Notes under the pieces: model-generated
Told to the model about the DNA's origin: nothing
The model's database searches: none
Seen by the model: the letters and a program-made list of their open reading frames with translations, nothing else
Shown: piece by piece, positions 9,696-17,715 of the stretch
Position numbering within the stretch: position 1 is the stretch's first letter
Layout: each line of letters opens with the position of its first letter
Source of the DNA: Hoeflea sp. IMCC20628
Lineage (GTDB): Bacteria > Pseudomonadota > Alphaproteobacteria > Rhizobiales > Rhizobiaceae
Direction: 5' to 3'
NCBI RefSeq assembly: GCF_001011155.1
Contig: NZ_CP011479.1
Span: 700,501 to 764,500 of the forward strand
DNA length: 64,000 nt
Made by a program: the position numbers and the translations under genes

Positions 9696-10013
9696 GGTTT
9701 TCCTCCCTTAAGTCAGGCTGCAAGCGGCCCGACGAAAGGGAAGTGTGTCTTGTCATCGCCGTGCTGACAAGTGAATTGTTGCCATTTTATGACATGTCAA
9801 ATCATTGATACTACAGCGTCTACCTGCGTAAAATTGATTTTATGCAGCAAACTTTCAGGTATTCGATGTGCCGTGCAATTATATGTTGCAGGTCCGCTCC
9901 AACTCTTTTGCCTCAACTGCGAGGCGTGTCCTGTGCACTGCAAAACGACTGTTTGCGCCGCAATAGAGAGCTGACCTGTCATGTGCTGCCGGGGGCGGGA
10001 GCCCTGCTGCTCT
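9696..10013. other. Intergenic region upstream of the ABC importer
   Basis: 318 bp between the hemF stop and the binding-protein start. Apart from the candidate iron operator and the ribosome site it is relatively AT-rich and has no convincing ORF. The part next to hemF (9970-10013) contains no clear terminator hairpin. Confidence 0.6.
9790..9804 (-). promoter_or_regulatory. Candidate RirA-type iron operator (TGA-N9-TCA)
   Basis: The 15 bp TGACATGTCAAATCA fit TGA-N9-TCA, the iron-responsive operator bound by RirA in rhizobia; the arms extend to ATGA/TCAT. It lies 95-110 bp before the start of the binding-protein gene, and a TTGACA hexamer on the minus strand overlaps it. The pattern is short enough to occur by chance about once per 4 kb, so the call rests on position and on the two similar sites elsewhere in the window. 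Confidence 0.45.
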
Positions 10014-10925
10014 CTACGGGTACATCACCACCGGCGGCAGCGACGACAGGATCGAGGTGACATTGCCGCCGGTCTTCAGGCCGAAAATGGTGCCGCGGTC
10101 ATAGAGCAGGTTGAACTCGACATAGCGGCCGCGGCGGATCAGTTGCTCGCGGCGTTCCTCGGTCGTCCAGGATTTGTCGAAATTGGCGCGAACGATCTTC
10201 GGGTAGACCACGTTGAAGGCGCGACCGACATCTTGGGTGAAGGCGAAATCCGCGGCCCAGCCACCATCCTCGTCACTGCTGTGCTGCCAGTCGTAGAAAA
10301 TGCCACCAATGCCGCGCGCCTCGTCGCGGTGCGGCAGGAAGAAATACTCGTCGCACCACTCCTTGTATTTCGGGTAGTCGGCGACCGCATGGCGATCACA
10401 GGCAATTTGCATCGCCCGGTGGAACAACCGCGTATCGGGGTCGGTCTGGGTGCGGCGATTGTCGAGAACCGGGGTGAGGTCGGCACCGCCGCCAAACCAG
10501 TGGCTGGTCGTCACCACCATGCGGGTGTTCATGTGCACGGTGGGCAGATGCGGATTGGTCGGGTGGGCGATCAGCGAAATGCCCGAGGCCCAGAATCGCG
10601 GATCTTCCTCGGCGCCGGGGATCTGCTTGCGGAATTCGGGTGAGAATTCGCCGTGAACCGTCGAGGTGTGGGCGCCGGCTTTTTCAAACAGCCGGCCCTT
10701 GAGGATCGACATGGTGCCGCCGCCGCCCGCACCCTCGTCGCGCTGCCAGGGTGTTTTCTCGAAGCGGCCCGGTTCGCCATCTGCCTGCGGCATGTCGACT
10801 TCGTCTTCAAGCGTTTCGAATGTGGCGCAGATCTGGTCGCGCAACTGCTCGAACCACTGACGTGCTTTGGTCTTCTTGTCCTCGATGTCATCGGGCAGGC
10901 CGACCGGCAGGATTGGGCGTTCCAT
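10014..10925 (-). CDS. hemF: Oxygen-dependent coproporphyrinogen III oxidase
   Basis: 303 residues matching HemF along its whole length, with characteristic blocks such as [28 protein letters not shown] and the C-terminal [14 protein letters not shown]. It converts coproporphyrinogen III to protoporphyrinogen IX with O2 in the cytoplasm, an aerobic step of haem synthesis. It stands alone, with the importer operon 318 bp downstream on the same strand and a divergent small gene upstream. No FNR/FixK-like site was noticed in its promoter region. Confidence 0.95.
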   Translation of the reverse strand: MERPILPVGLPDDIEDKKTKARQWFEQLRDQICATFETLEDEVDMPQADGEPGRFEKTPWQRDEGAGGGGTMSILKGRLFEKAGAHTSTVHGEFSPEFRKQIPGAEEDPRFWASGISLIAHPTNPHLPTVHMNTRMVVTTSHWFGGGADLTPVLDNRRTQTDPDTRLFHRAMQIACDRHAVADYPKYKEWCDEYFFLPHRDEARGIGGIFYDWQHSSDEDGGWAADFAFTQDVGRAFNVVYPKIVRANFDKSWTTEERREQLIRRGRYVEFNLLYDRGTIFGLKTGGNVTSILSSLPPVVMYP

Positions 10926-11070
10926 GTGATGTCCTCGTCTTAACTATTGGCGTGTCATAGCAGCACCGCCGGAAGGATGTAACTGCACCTTTTAGGGGTA
11001 TGCAATGATGCCGCAGGGGACTCGCAGCATGAAAGATTTTGCGTTAGAATTGATCCAGCAAGGAAGGAAG

Positions 11071-11340
11071 ATGAGCAAATTTCCACCCCGCCGTCCGCCA
11101 CTTGATGGCCTGCGCCGTGAAATCGCCCGGTCGCGCAGCGAGAAATCTGCTGGCAGACCCGGCGGCTTTGTTCGCAAAACGTACCGTCTCACCCGTGGCG
11201 AGGCACGCGAAAAAGCACAGGAATGGTTTTCCAACTGGCCGAAAGCCGCCTACTGGACCGAAGTGGAAAGCTGGCGGGCGCTGCCGGGCGAGGGCGATAC
11301 CATCGAATTCACCATGCGCCGCCTGCCGACCGCTGACTGA
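11071..11340 (+). CDS. Conserved hypothetical small protein
   Basis: 89 residues from an ATG preceded by AAGGAAGGAAG, a much better ribosome site than those of upstream in-frame starts (11005). The protein is basic at the N-terminus (PPRRPPLDGLRREIARSRSE) and has a C-terminal part rich in Trp (EWFSNWPKAAYW, VESWR). No family is recognised beyond its look of a conserved rhizobial protein. It converges with soxR and is divergent from hemF. Confidence 0.65.
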   Translation: MSKFPPRRPPLDGLRREIARSRSEKSAGRPGGFVRKTYRLTRGEAREKAQEWFSNWPKAAYWTEVESWRALPGEGDTIEFTMRRLPTAD

Positions 11341-11377
11341 GTCGAAAGCGGCTGGCCTGCTGTCGTAAGGACCTGCC

Positions 11378-11851
11378 TCAGGCCTCTTCAGCGTCAACAG
11401 ATTTCTGCACCACCAGCCGGGGTCCGGTTCCGGTCTTTTTCGCGCGGTCGTCCGGGTTGTAGAGCTTGCAGGCATCGAGCGACAGGCAGCCGCAGCCGAT
11501 ACAGCCGTCGAGGCGATCGCGCAGCCGCTCCAGCATGCCGATGCGGGCGTCGAGATGGGCGCGAAATCCTTTGCTGATCTTTTCCCAGTCGCGTTTGGTG
11601 GGCGTTCGCTCCAGCGGCAATTGCCTGAGCTGGACGCGGATGTCCTCGAGCGTAAATCCCAGTTGCTGGGCAATCAGGATGAACGACAGCCGCCTGATGT
11701 CGGAGCGGAGAAACATCCGCTTGCCGCCCGGCGTTCGCCGCGCCGCGACCAGCCCCTCATCGTCATAATAGCGGATGGCCGAAACGGCGAGCCCGGTGCG
11801 GCTGGCCACTTCCCCGATGGAGAGCAGACCCTTTGCGGCAGCGATGGACAT
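11378..11851 (-). CDS. soxR: Redox-sensing MerR-family activator SoxR
   Basis: 157 residues. The N-terminal MerR winged helix (SIGEVASRTGLAVSAIRYYD, residues 11-30) is followed by a dimerisation helix and the SoxR [2Fe-2S] cluster motif: Cys117, Cys120, Cys122 and Cys128 (CX2CXC X5 C). Oxidation of the cluster by redox-cycling compounds switches SoxR into an activator that untwists promoters with long spacers. The gene is divergent from a VOC-family gene; the shared 91-bp region holds a near-perfect SoxR box. Confidence 0.96.
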   Translation of the reverse strand: MSIAAAKGLLSIGEVASRTGLAVSAIRYYDDEGLVAARRTPGGKRMFLRSDIRRLSFILIAQQLGFTLEDIRVQLRQLPLERTPTKRDWEKISKGFRAHLDARIGMLERLRDRLDGCIGCGCLSLDACKLYNPDDRAKKTGTGPRLVVQKSVDAEEA

Positions 11852-11866
11852 CAGTGAAAAAACCTC

Positions 11867-11897
11867 TTGAGCTCAAGTTCACTTGAGAAAGTAACAT
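11867..11897 (+). promoter_or_regulatory. SoxR-dependent promoter for the VOC gene
   Basis: On the plus strand a -35 hexamer TTGAGC (11867-11872) and a -10 hexamer TAACAT (11892-11897) are 19 bp apart, the over-long spacer typical of MerR/SoxR promoters. The dyad CTCAAGTTCACTTGAG (11872-11887) sits between them and aligns base for base, with one central change, with the enterobacterial soxS operator as remembered. The promoter points to the VOC gene that starts 45 bp downstream; it may also affect soxR itself. Confidence 0.85.
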
Positions 11898-11942
11898 GGC
11901 TTTCATCACAGGCAACCGCCCATGAGTTGAAGGAGCAGAACC

Positions 11943-12326
11943 ATGTCCCAATCCACCCTCGAACACGTCAATTTCACCGTCGCCGACGCGCCTGCCACAG
12001 CCAAATGGCTGTGCGATGTGTTTGGCTGGAAGATCCGCTGGCAGGGGCCGGCGCTTGGTGATGGCCTGTCCATCCATGTAGGGACAAATGTGGATTATCT
12101 GGCGATCTACACCCCCAAGACGGTGCGCGCCCGCCACGAAATCCAGAAAGACCGGGTTGGCAGCCTCAATCACGTTGGTATCGTGGTTGATGATCTCGAT
12201 ACGGTCGAGGCAAAGGTCAAGGCGCTGGGCTATGCCACCCACAGCCACGCCGATTACGAACCAGGCCGTCGGTTCTATTTCGACGACGAGAACGGCATCG
12301 AGTTCGAAGTTGTCCACTATGACTGA
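11943..12326 (+). CDS. VOC-family (glyoxalase/bleomycin-resistance-like) protein
   Basis: 127 residues with the paired beta-alpha-beta-beta-beta modules of the vicinal-oxygen-chelate fold: LEHVNFTVAD at the N-terminus, LNHVGIVVDDLD in the middle and FYFDDENGIEFEVVHYD at the end. Candidate metal ligands are His8, His at ~77 and the late Glu. Members act as lyases, dioxygenases or drug-binding proteins. Since the only promoter seen is a SoxR promoter, a role in detoxifying redox-cycling compounds is likely but inferred. GGAGCAGAACC gives the ribosome site. Confidence 0.88.
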   Translation: MSQSTLEHVNFTVADAPATAKWLCDVFGWKIRWQGPALGDGLSIHVGTNVDYLAIYTPKTVRARHEIQKDRVGSLNHVGIVVDDLDTVEAKVKALGYATHSHADYEPGRRFYFDDENGIEFEVVHYD

Positions 12327-12338
12327 TGCGTTATGCGC

Positions 12339-12806
12339 CTACAGCCCGAAACGGCGGGTGATCTCGCCGGCGATGATGGCAACGCTCATCGCAAGGTTTA
12401 GGCTGCGCCGTCCTTCGGCCATCGGAATGGTCAGCCGCGCGTCGGCTGCGTGGTGGACCTTGGGCGGTACGCCGGCACTCTCGCGGCCGAACAGCACCAC
12501 GTCCTGGGCGGTAATGGTCTGGTCGCTGTCATCGGTATAGGGCGTGGCCGATTGAGTGGTCATCAGCACCAGGCGGCGCTTCTCGGTTGCGCGCCAGATC
12601 TCGAACTCCTCCCAGCCATCATGGCGGGTCAATGCCGCCATTTCGATATAATCCATCCCGGCGCGCTTGAGCGAGCGGTCGGTCATGTCGAAGCCGGCCG
12701 GGCCGATGATGTGGATGCCGAGGCCGAAACAGGCGCCGAGCCGCAAGATGGCGCCGGTGTTGCCGGGAATGTCGGGCTGGTAGAGTGCAATGAGAGGTTT
12801 GGTCAT
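12339..12806 (-). CDS. trmL: tRNA (cytidine(34)-2'-O)-methyltransferase
   Basis: 155 residues of the SPOUT/TrmH class. Visible elements are IALYQPDIPGNTGAILR at the start, IIGPAGFDMTDRSLKRAG, the knot-forming LFGRESAGVP and the C-terminal SLNLAMSVAIIAGE. It methylates the wobble ribose of some leucine tRNAs using S-adenosylmethionine. The stop lies 12 bp from the convergent VOC gene. It is divergent from the leader ORF of the ABC exporter operon. Confidence 0.9.
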   Translation of the reverse strand: MTKPLIALYQPDIPGNTGAILRLGACFGLGIHIIGPAGFDMTDRSLKRAGMDYIEMAALTRHDGWEEFEIWRATEKRRLVLMTTQSATPYTDDSDQTITAQDVVLFGRESAGVPPKVHHAADARLTIPMAEGRRSLNLAMSVAIIAGEITRRFGL

Positions 12807-13148
12807 GGTGGCAGTTTCTGTGTTTATTTTGTCACAAATTCAAGCAAGGATAGCGTCATATCGACAGAAACCGGCTGCGACAAACTGGCGGAGTTGTGGA
12901 AACTGGTCTAAACGGGGCTATCTTTAACGCGAACCTGACGGAGGCCGTAATGCGCATCATTTATATCAGCTTCCTGCCGGTGGCCTGAGCCACCTCCCAA
13001 ACGGCTTTATCGCGGTTTCAGTTTCCAATTTCAGCTTCCGTGCCCTGCTTGATGGGCGATAAGCGCCATCGCGTGACCTTTGCCTTCACTACGGTTTTGC
13101 CGGTGCGCTGCACATGCGAGACATGCGGTTATATTCAAGGAGACATCC
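12807..13148. other. Leader/promoter region between trmL and ABC exporters
   Basis: 342 bp. It contains the divergent promoters of trmL and the exporter operon, the possible 12-codon ORF with its hairpin, and a second 5-bp hairpin around 13050 (GATGG...CCATC). The last 12 bases hold AAGGAG, the ribosome site of the first exporter. Confidence 0.5.
12950..12988 (+). CDS. Possible 12-codon leader peptide upstream of ABC exporters
   Basis: A tiny ORF encodes MRIIYISFLPVA and is preceded by GACGGAGGCCGTA, a good ribosome site for so short a frame. Its stop codon lies in the tetraloop of a perfect 6-bp hairpin (GGTGGC CTGA GCCACC, 12979-12994). This arrangement, in a 342-bp leader before an exporter operon, resembles attenuators in which ribosome stalling alters RNA folding. 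No alternative terminator hairpin with a U-run was found, so it remains a hypothesis. Confidence 0.4.
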   Translation: MRIIYISFLPVA

Positions 13149-14999
13149 ATGTTTGGATGGTTTGAACGTCGACTAAATCCCTATCCTGAGGCAGTGCCTT
13201 CCGCGCCGCCCGAAGGGCTTGTGGCATTTTGCTGGCACTATTCGCGTGATGCGGCGCCGTGGCTGATTGCCATGGGCATTCTGACCGCGCTGATTTCGAT
13301 CGGCGAAGTGATGCTGTTCGGGTTTCTGGGTTCGATTGTCGACTGGCTTGCCAACTCCGACCCGCAAGGCTTTCTGGAACGCGAATCGGGCCGTCTGGTG
13401 CTGATGGGCGCGATTGTGCTTGTCGCCCTTCCGGTCACGGTGGTTCTGCATTCGCTGATTATCCACCAGACGTTGCTGGGCAATTATCCGATGATCGCGC
13501 GCTGGCAGATGCATCGCTATCTGCTGCGCCAGAGCCTGAGCTTCTTTTCCGACGAATTTGCCGGCCGGGTTGCCACCAAGGTGATGCAGACTTCGCTGTC
13601 GATTCGTGAAGCGGTGATGAAGCTGCTGGACGTGTTCGTCTATGTGCTGGTCTATTTCATTGCCATGATCGGCATGGTGGCGAGCGCCGAGTGGCGGCTG
13701 GTTTTGCCTTTGTTGTTCTGGATTGCGATATATGTCGGCCTGATCGTGCATTTCGTGCCGAAGCTGAAGCGAATCTCGACGGATCAGGCTGATGCGCGCT
13801 CGGCGATGACCGGCCGGGTGGTCGACAGCTATACCAACATCTCGACGGTCAAACTGTTTTCGCATGCCGGTCGGGAAGAGACCTATGCGCAGGAAAGCAT
13901 GGATATGTTCCTGCAGACCGTTCACCGGCAAATGCGCCAGGTGACGCTGTTCCAGTCGCTGATCTATTTCAACAATTCGGTTCTGGTGTTCGTCGTCTCG
14001 GCGATGTCGATCGGCTTCTGGTTGAACGGCATTGTGTCGGTCGGCGCCATTGCCGTCGTCATCGGGCTTTCGCTCAGAATAAACGGCATGTCGCAGTGGA
14101 TCATGTGGGAGGTGTCTGGCTTCTTCGAGAATATCGGCGTGGTTCAGGACGGCATGGGCATGATGATAAAGCCGCAAGACGTCGTCGACCGGCCCGGTGC
14201 GGGTGCGATTGTCGCCAAAAAGGGCGGCCTTGAGTTCGAAAATGTCCGCTTTCATTATGGCAAGCAGAGTGGGGTGATCGAAAACCTCTCGCTGTCGATC
14301 AAGCCAGGGGAGAAGATAGGCCTTGTCGGCCGCTCCGGCGCGGGCAAGACGACGCTCGTCAATCTTTTGCTCAGATTTTACAATCTCGAGTCCGGGCGGG
14401 TGCTGATTGATGGCCAGGACATTTCGCAGGTGAGCCAGGACAGCCTGCGCGGGCAGGTCGGCATGGTCAGTCAGGATACGTCGCTGCTGCATCGTTCCGT
14501 CCGTGCCAACATCGCCTATGGCCGTCCGGAAGCGACAGAAGCCGAAATCATCGAGGCGGCGCGCAAGGCCAATGCGCTGGATTTCATCGACGGGCTGGAA
14601 GATCTTGCCGGGCGTACCGGACTGGATGCCCATGTCGGTGAACGCGGCGTCAAGCTTTCCGGCGGACAGCGCCAGCGAATAGCCATCGCACGGGTGTTCT
14701 TGAAGGATGCGCCGATCCTGGTGCTCGACGAGGCTACTTCGGCGCTTGATTCGGAGGTTGAAGCCGCAATTCAGGAAAACCTGTTCGCGCTGATGGAGAA
14801 CAAGACCGTGATTGCCATCGCGCACCGCCTGTCGACCATCGCAGAAATGGACCGGCTGGTGGTGCTGGACGGGGGCGAGATTGTCGAAACCGGCATTCAT
14901 GACGACCTGATCAGGTCAGGTGGCATTTATGCCGATTTGTGGTCGCGGCAATCGGGCGGCTTCATCGATGTGGATGCTGATGTAACGGCTGCGGAGTAG
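13149..14999 (+). CDS. ABC exporter, fused membrane and ATPase domains (1)
   Basis: 616 residues starting at the ATG with AAGGAG seven bases upstream. A type-1 exporter membrane domain with six helices (residues ~40-340) is followed by an ATPase domain: Walker A GRSGAGKTTL, signature LSGGQRQRIAIAR, Walker B ILVLDEATSALDSE and H-loop IAHRLST. It belongs to the MsbA/multidrug exporter group; the substrate is unknown. The next gene is a close paralogue, so the pair may form a heterodimer. Both ATPase sites look intact. Confidence 0.92.
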   Translation: MFGWFERRLNPYPEAVPSAPPEGLVAFCWHYSRDAAPWLIAMGILTALISIGEVMLFGFLGSIVDWLANSDPQGFLERESGRLVLMGAIVLVALPVTVVLHSLIIHQTLLGNYPMIARWQMHRYLLRQSLSFFSDEFAGRVATKVMQTSLSIREAVMKLLDVFVYVLVYFIAMIGMVASAEWRLVLPLLFWIAIYVGLIVHFVPKLKRISTDQADARSAMTGRVVDSYTNISTVKLFSHAGREETYAQESMDMFLQTVHRQMRQVTLFQSLIYFNNSVLVFVVSAMSIGFWLNGIVSVGAIAVVIGLSLRINGMSQWIMWEVSGFFENIGVVQDGMGMMIKPQDVVDRPGAGAIVAKKGGLEFENVRFHYGKQSGVIENLSLSIKPGEKIGLVGRSGAGKTTLVNLLLRFYNLESGRVLIDGQDISQVSQDSLRGQVGMVSQDTSLLHRSVRANIAYGRPEATEAEIIEAARKANALDFIDGLEDLAGRTGLDAHVGERGVKLSGGQRQRIAIARVFLKDAPILVLDEATSALDSEVEAAIQENLFALMENKTVIAIAHRLSTIAEMDRLVVLDGGEIVETGIHDDLIRSGGIYADLWSRQSGGFIDVDADVTAAE

Positions 15000-15047
15000 A
15001 GGGTTGATGGCATTGCCAAACCGCAACTGCGCACTATTGTTGCACGC

Positions 15048-16916
15048 ATGATCTTTCGTCCCGTCCTCGCCCTGTTCGAACGCTGGATCGATCCGTTTGT
15101 CCGGCGCTCGAGCTACCGGCCGCCGGCATCGACGCGGGCATTTCTGTGGCATTATGTCGGGCAGGCCAAGGGCGCTTTCGCCGCAATGCTGGCGTTGGGC
15201 GGTCTGGTGGCATTGCTCGAGGCGGCGCTGTTCTATTTCGTCGGACTGCTGGTCGATGTGCTGGATGCGGCCGAGCCAAGTGCTGGATGGGACGGGTTGA
15301 TCGCGGCGCATGGCCCGACACTGGCGTTCATGCTGTTTGTCGTGATAGTGGCGCGTTTTCTGGTTGTCACCGTTGCCGCGCTGGTCGAGGAGCAAACAGT
15401 TGTTCCGGGTTTTTACAATCTGGTGCGCTGGCAGGCGCATGCGCATGTGTCGCGGCAGGATCTGGCGTTTTTCCAGAATGATTTTGCCGGCCGCATTGTC
15501 TCGAAAGTCTGGTCGGCGGGACAGGCCACCGGCGACTTCATGGTGTCGCTGCTGCAGGTGGTCTGGTTCATCCTGATCTACACCATCACCACCATGGCGC
15601 TGGTGGCGCAGCTTGACTGGAGACTGTCAGCGCTGGTGCTGGTGTGGATTGCAGCCTTCGGGGTGTTGGCCCGGTTCTTCGTGCCGCGCATAAGACGTTA
15701 TGCCCGGGCCAATGCCGAGGCATCTGCCATGCTGACTGGACGCCTCACCGACAGCTATTCGAACATTCAGACACTCAAGCTCTATGCCCGTGAAGCCGAC
15801 AATGACCGTTACATAAAGCAGGGGTTTGATCAGTTTATCGCCGCTATCATACCGTTCACCCGGCATCTGACCGGGGTGCGGGCCTCGCTGGCGGCGTTGT
15901 CGGGAATCATGATCGCGGCAATTGCCGGGTTTTCGATCAATCTGTGGCTGACCGGCGCGATCTCGGTCGGCTCGGTGGCGTTCACGCTGTCGCTGGTGCT
16001 CAGGCTCAACATGCTGCTGGGGCGGATGATGACGCAGCTCAATTCGCTGATGCGCAATCTCGGCACGGTGCAGAATTCGGCTGAACTTGTGGCGCGCCCG
16101 ATCGGCTTGCGGGACAGTGACGGTGCGAAGGATCTTGCGGTTGATTCGGCTGGCATCCGTTTTGACCATGCGAGTTTCGGCTATGATCCCAGATTGCCGG
16201 TGATTGATGATCTTTCACTGACGATTGCGCCGGGAGAAAAGCTCGGTCTGGTCGGCCGCTCCGGCGCTGGCAAGTCGACATTCGTCAATTTGCTGCTCAG
16301 GTTTTACGATCTGAAATCGGGCCGGATCGAGATTGACGGTCAGAATATTGCCGATGTCAGGCAGGAATCGTTGCGCCAGGCCATCGGCATGGTCACCCAG
16401 GACACGTCGCTGCTGCATCGCTCCATCCGTGAAAACATCGTTTTCGGGCGCCCTGACGCAGATGATGCCGAGATTCTCGAGGCAGCGCGGACGGCTGAGG
16501 CGCTCGAATTCATCAATAATTTGTCGGATCAGCGTGGCCGTACCGGGCTCGACGCTCATGTCGGTGATCGCGGCGTCAAATTGTCAGGCGGGCAGCGCCA
16601 GCGAATCGCCATCGCCCGGGTCATGCTCAAGAACGCGCCTATTCTGGTGCTGGACGAGGCGACATCGGCACTCGATTCGGAAGTCGAAGCCGCCATTCAG
16701 GAAAACCTTGACGAGTTGATGGAAGGTAAAACCGTCATTGCCATTGCCCACAGGCTATCCACCATCGCCCGGATGGACCGTTTGGTGGTGATGGACAATG
16801 GCCGGATCATCGAGGCCGGCACCCATGCTGAATTGATCGCGCGGGGCGGGCTTTACGCCGATTTGTGGGCGCGGCAGTCGGGCGGATTCATCGGCATGGA
16901 CGAAGCTGCGGAATAG
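15048..16916 (+). CDS. ABC exporter, fused membrane and ATPase domains (2)
   Basis: 622 residues, 48 bp after the first exporter and very similar to it through the ATPase half (GRSGAGKSTFVNLLLRFY; LSGGQRQRIAIARVMLKNAP; VLDEATSALDSEVEAAIQEN). Six membrane helices are expected in residues ~40-340. Tandem duplication followed by divergence explains the pair. Both nucleotide sites keep the catalytic Glu after Walker B, so neither looks like a degenerate partner. Export of a drug or lipid-like substrate is the general family role; nothing local identifies it. Confidence 0.92.
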   Translation: MIFRPVLALFERWIDPFVRRSSYRPPASTRAFLWHYVGQAKGAFAAMLALGGLVALLEAALFYFVGLLVDVLDAAEPSAGWDGLIAAHGPTLAFMLFVVIVARFLVVTVAALVEEQTVVPGFYNLVRWQAHAHVSRQDLAFFQNDFAGRIVSKVWSAGQATGDFMVSLLQVVWFILIYTITTMALVAQLDWRLSALVLVWIAAFGVLARFFVPRIRRYARANAEASAMLTGRLTDSYSNIQTLKLYAREADNDRYIKQGFDQFIAAIIPFTRHLTGVRASLAALSGIMIAAIAGFSINLWLTGAISVGSVAFTLSLVLRLNMLLGRMMTQLNSLMRNLGTVQNSAELVARPIGLRDSDGAKDLAVDSAGIRFDHASFGYDPRLPVIDDLSLTIAPGEKLGLVGRSGAGKSTFVNLLLRFYDLKSGRIEIDGQNIADVRQESLRQAIGMVTQDTSLLHRSIRENIVFGRPDADDAEILEAARTAEALEFINNLSDQRGRTGLDAHVGDRGVKLSGGQRQRIAIARVMLKNAPILVLDEATSALDSEVEAAIQENLDELMEGKTVIAIAHRLSTIARMDRLVVMDNGRIIEAGTHAELIARGGLYADLWARQSGGFIGMDEAAE

Positions 16917-17122
16917 CTGCGCAGTTTTCCCGCGACAATGTGCCCTTCTCCCATCGTCTGGTCTGGACTTATCCTTCCAACCCGCTTAGAAACCGCGCGA
17001 TTGACAGAATTCCGCCGCATTGTCGGCATCGGCCGATTCCGCCTATAGCGGTATGGCCGAACCTGCTAACACCAGTGGGGCGGAATGCTGGTCCGGACGC
17101 AGCTTGAAGAGGACGTTGAGCC

Positions 17123-17701
17123 GTGAGTGAGCCAATGACACAAAGCGAAGGCGCGGGTGAACCCACCCGCCGCGATTTTCTTTACATCGCCACGGGGATG
17201 GCAGGCGTGGTCGGCGTGGGCAGTTTTGCCTGGCCGTTCATCGACCAGATGCGCCCCGACGCTTCGACGCTGGCAGCGTCCTCGATTGAAGTGAACGTTG
17301 AAAGCCTTGAGCCGGGCATGTCGTTGACGGTGAAATGGCGCGGCAAGCCCGTGTTCATTCGCAATCGCACCGATGCCGAAATCGAGGAAGCGAAATCCGT
17401 TGCGCTTGACGATCTCAAGGATCCCGACGCGCGCAACGCGAACATTGCCGCCGGCTCCGAGGCAACCGATGCCGATCGTTCAGCTGGCGAAGGCAAGGAA
17501 AACTGGCTGGTTATGATCGGCGTCTGCACCCATCTGGGCTGCATCCCGCTTGGTCAGGCCGGTGATTTCGGTGGCTGGTTCTGCCCATGCCACGGCTCGC
17601 ACTACGACACAGCCGGCCGTATCCGCAAAGGTCCGGCGCCGGAAAACCTGCCAGTACCGGTGTTTTCCTTCGTGTCTGACAGCGTTATCAAAATCGGCTA
17701 A
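17123..17701 (+). CDS. petA: Ubiquinol-cytochrome c reductase, Rieske iron-sulfur subunit
   Basis: 192 residues from a GTG (ATG at 17135 is possible). A twin-arginine-like N-terminus (TRRDFLYIA) leads into one membrane anchor. The Rieske cluster ligands are in VCTHLGCIP and CPCHGSHYD, giving the two Cys/His pairs plus the disulphide Cys. It moves electrons from ubiquinol to cytochrome c1 at the outer face of the inner membrane. First gene of petABC. Confidence 0.96.
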   Translation: MSEPMTQSEGAGEPTRRDFLYIATGMAGVVGVGSFAWPFIDQMRPDASTLAASSIEVNVESLEPGMSLTVKWRGKPVFIRNRTDAEIEEAKSVALDDLKDPDARNANIAAGSEATDADRSAGEGKENWLVMIGVCTHLGCIPLGQAGDFGGWFCPCHGSHYDTAGRIRKGPAPENLPVPVFSFVSDSVIKIG

Positions 17702-17715
17702 GGGGGCTTTAGACC

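Noticed and set aside
12880-12920. TTGTGG-19-TATCTT, resembling a second SoxR-type promoter
   Set aside because: No inverted repeat lies in the spacer, so the 19-bp distance is probably chance.
13173-14900. A 575-codon open frame on the strand opposite the first ABC exporter
   Set aside because: It mirrors the real gene and is created by high GC at third positions; its product is rich in His, Arg, Gln and Asp with no domain or start site.
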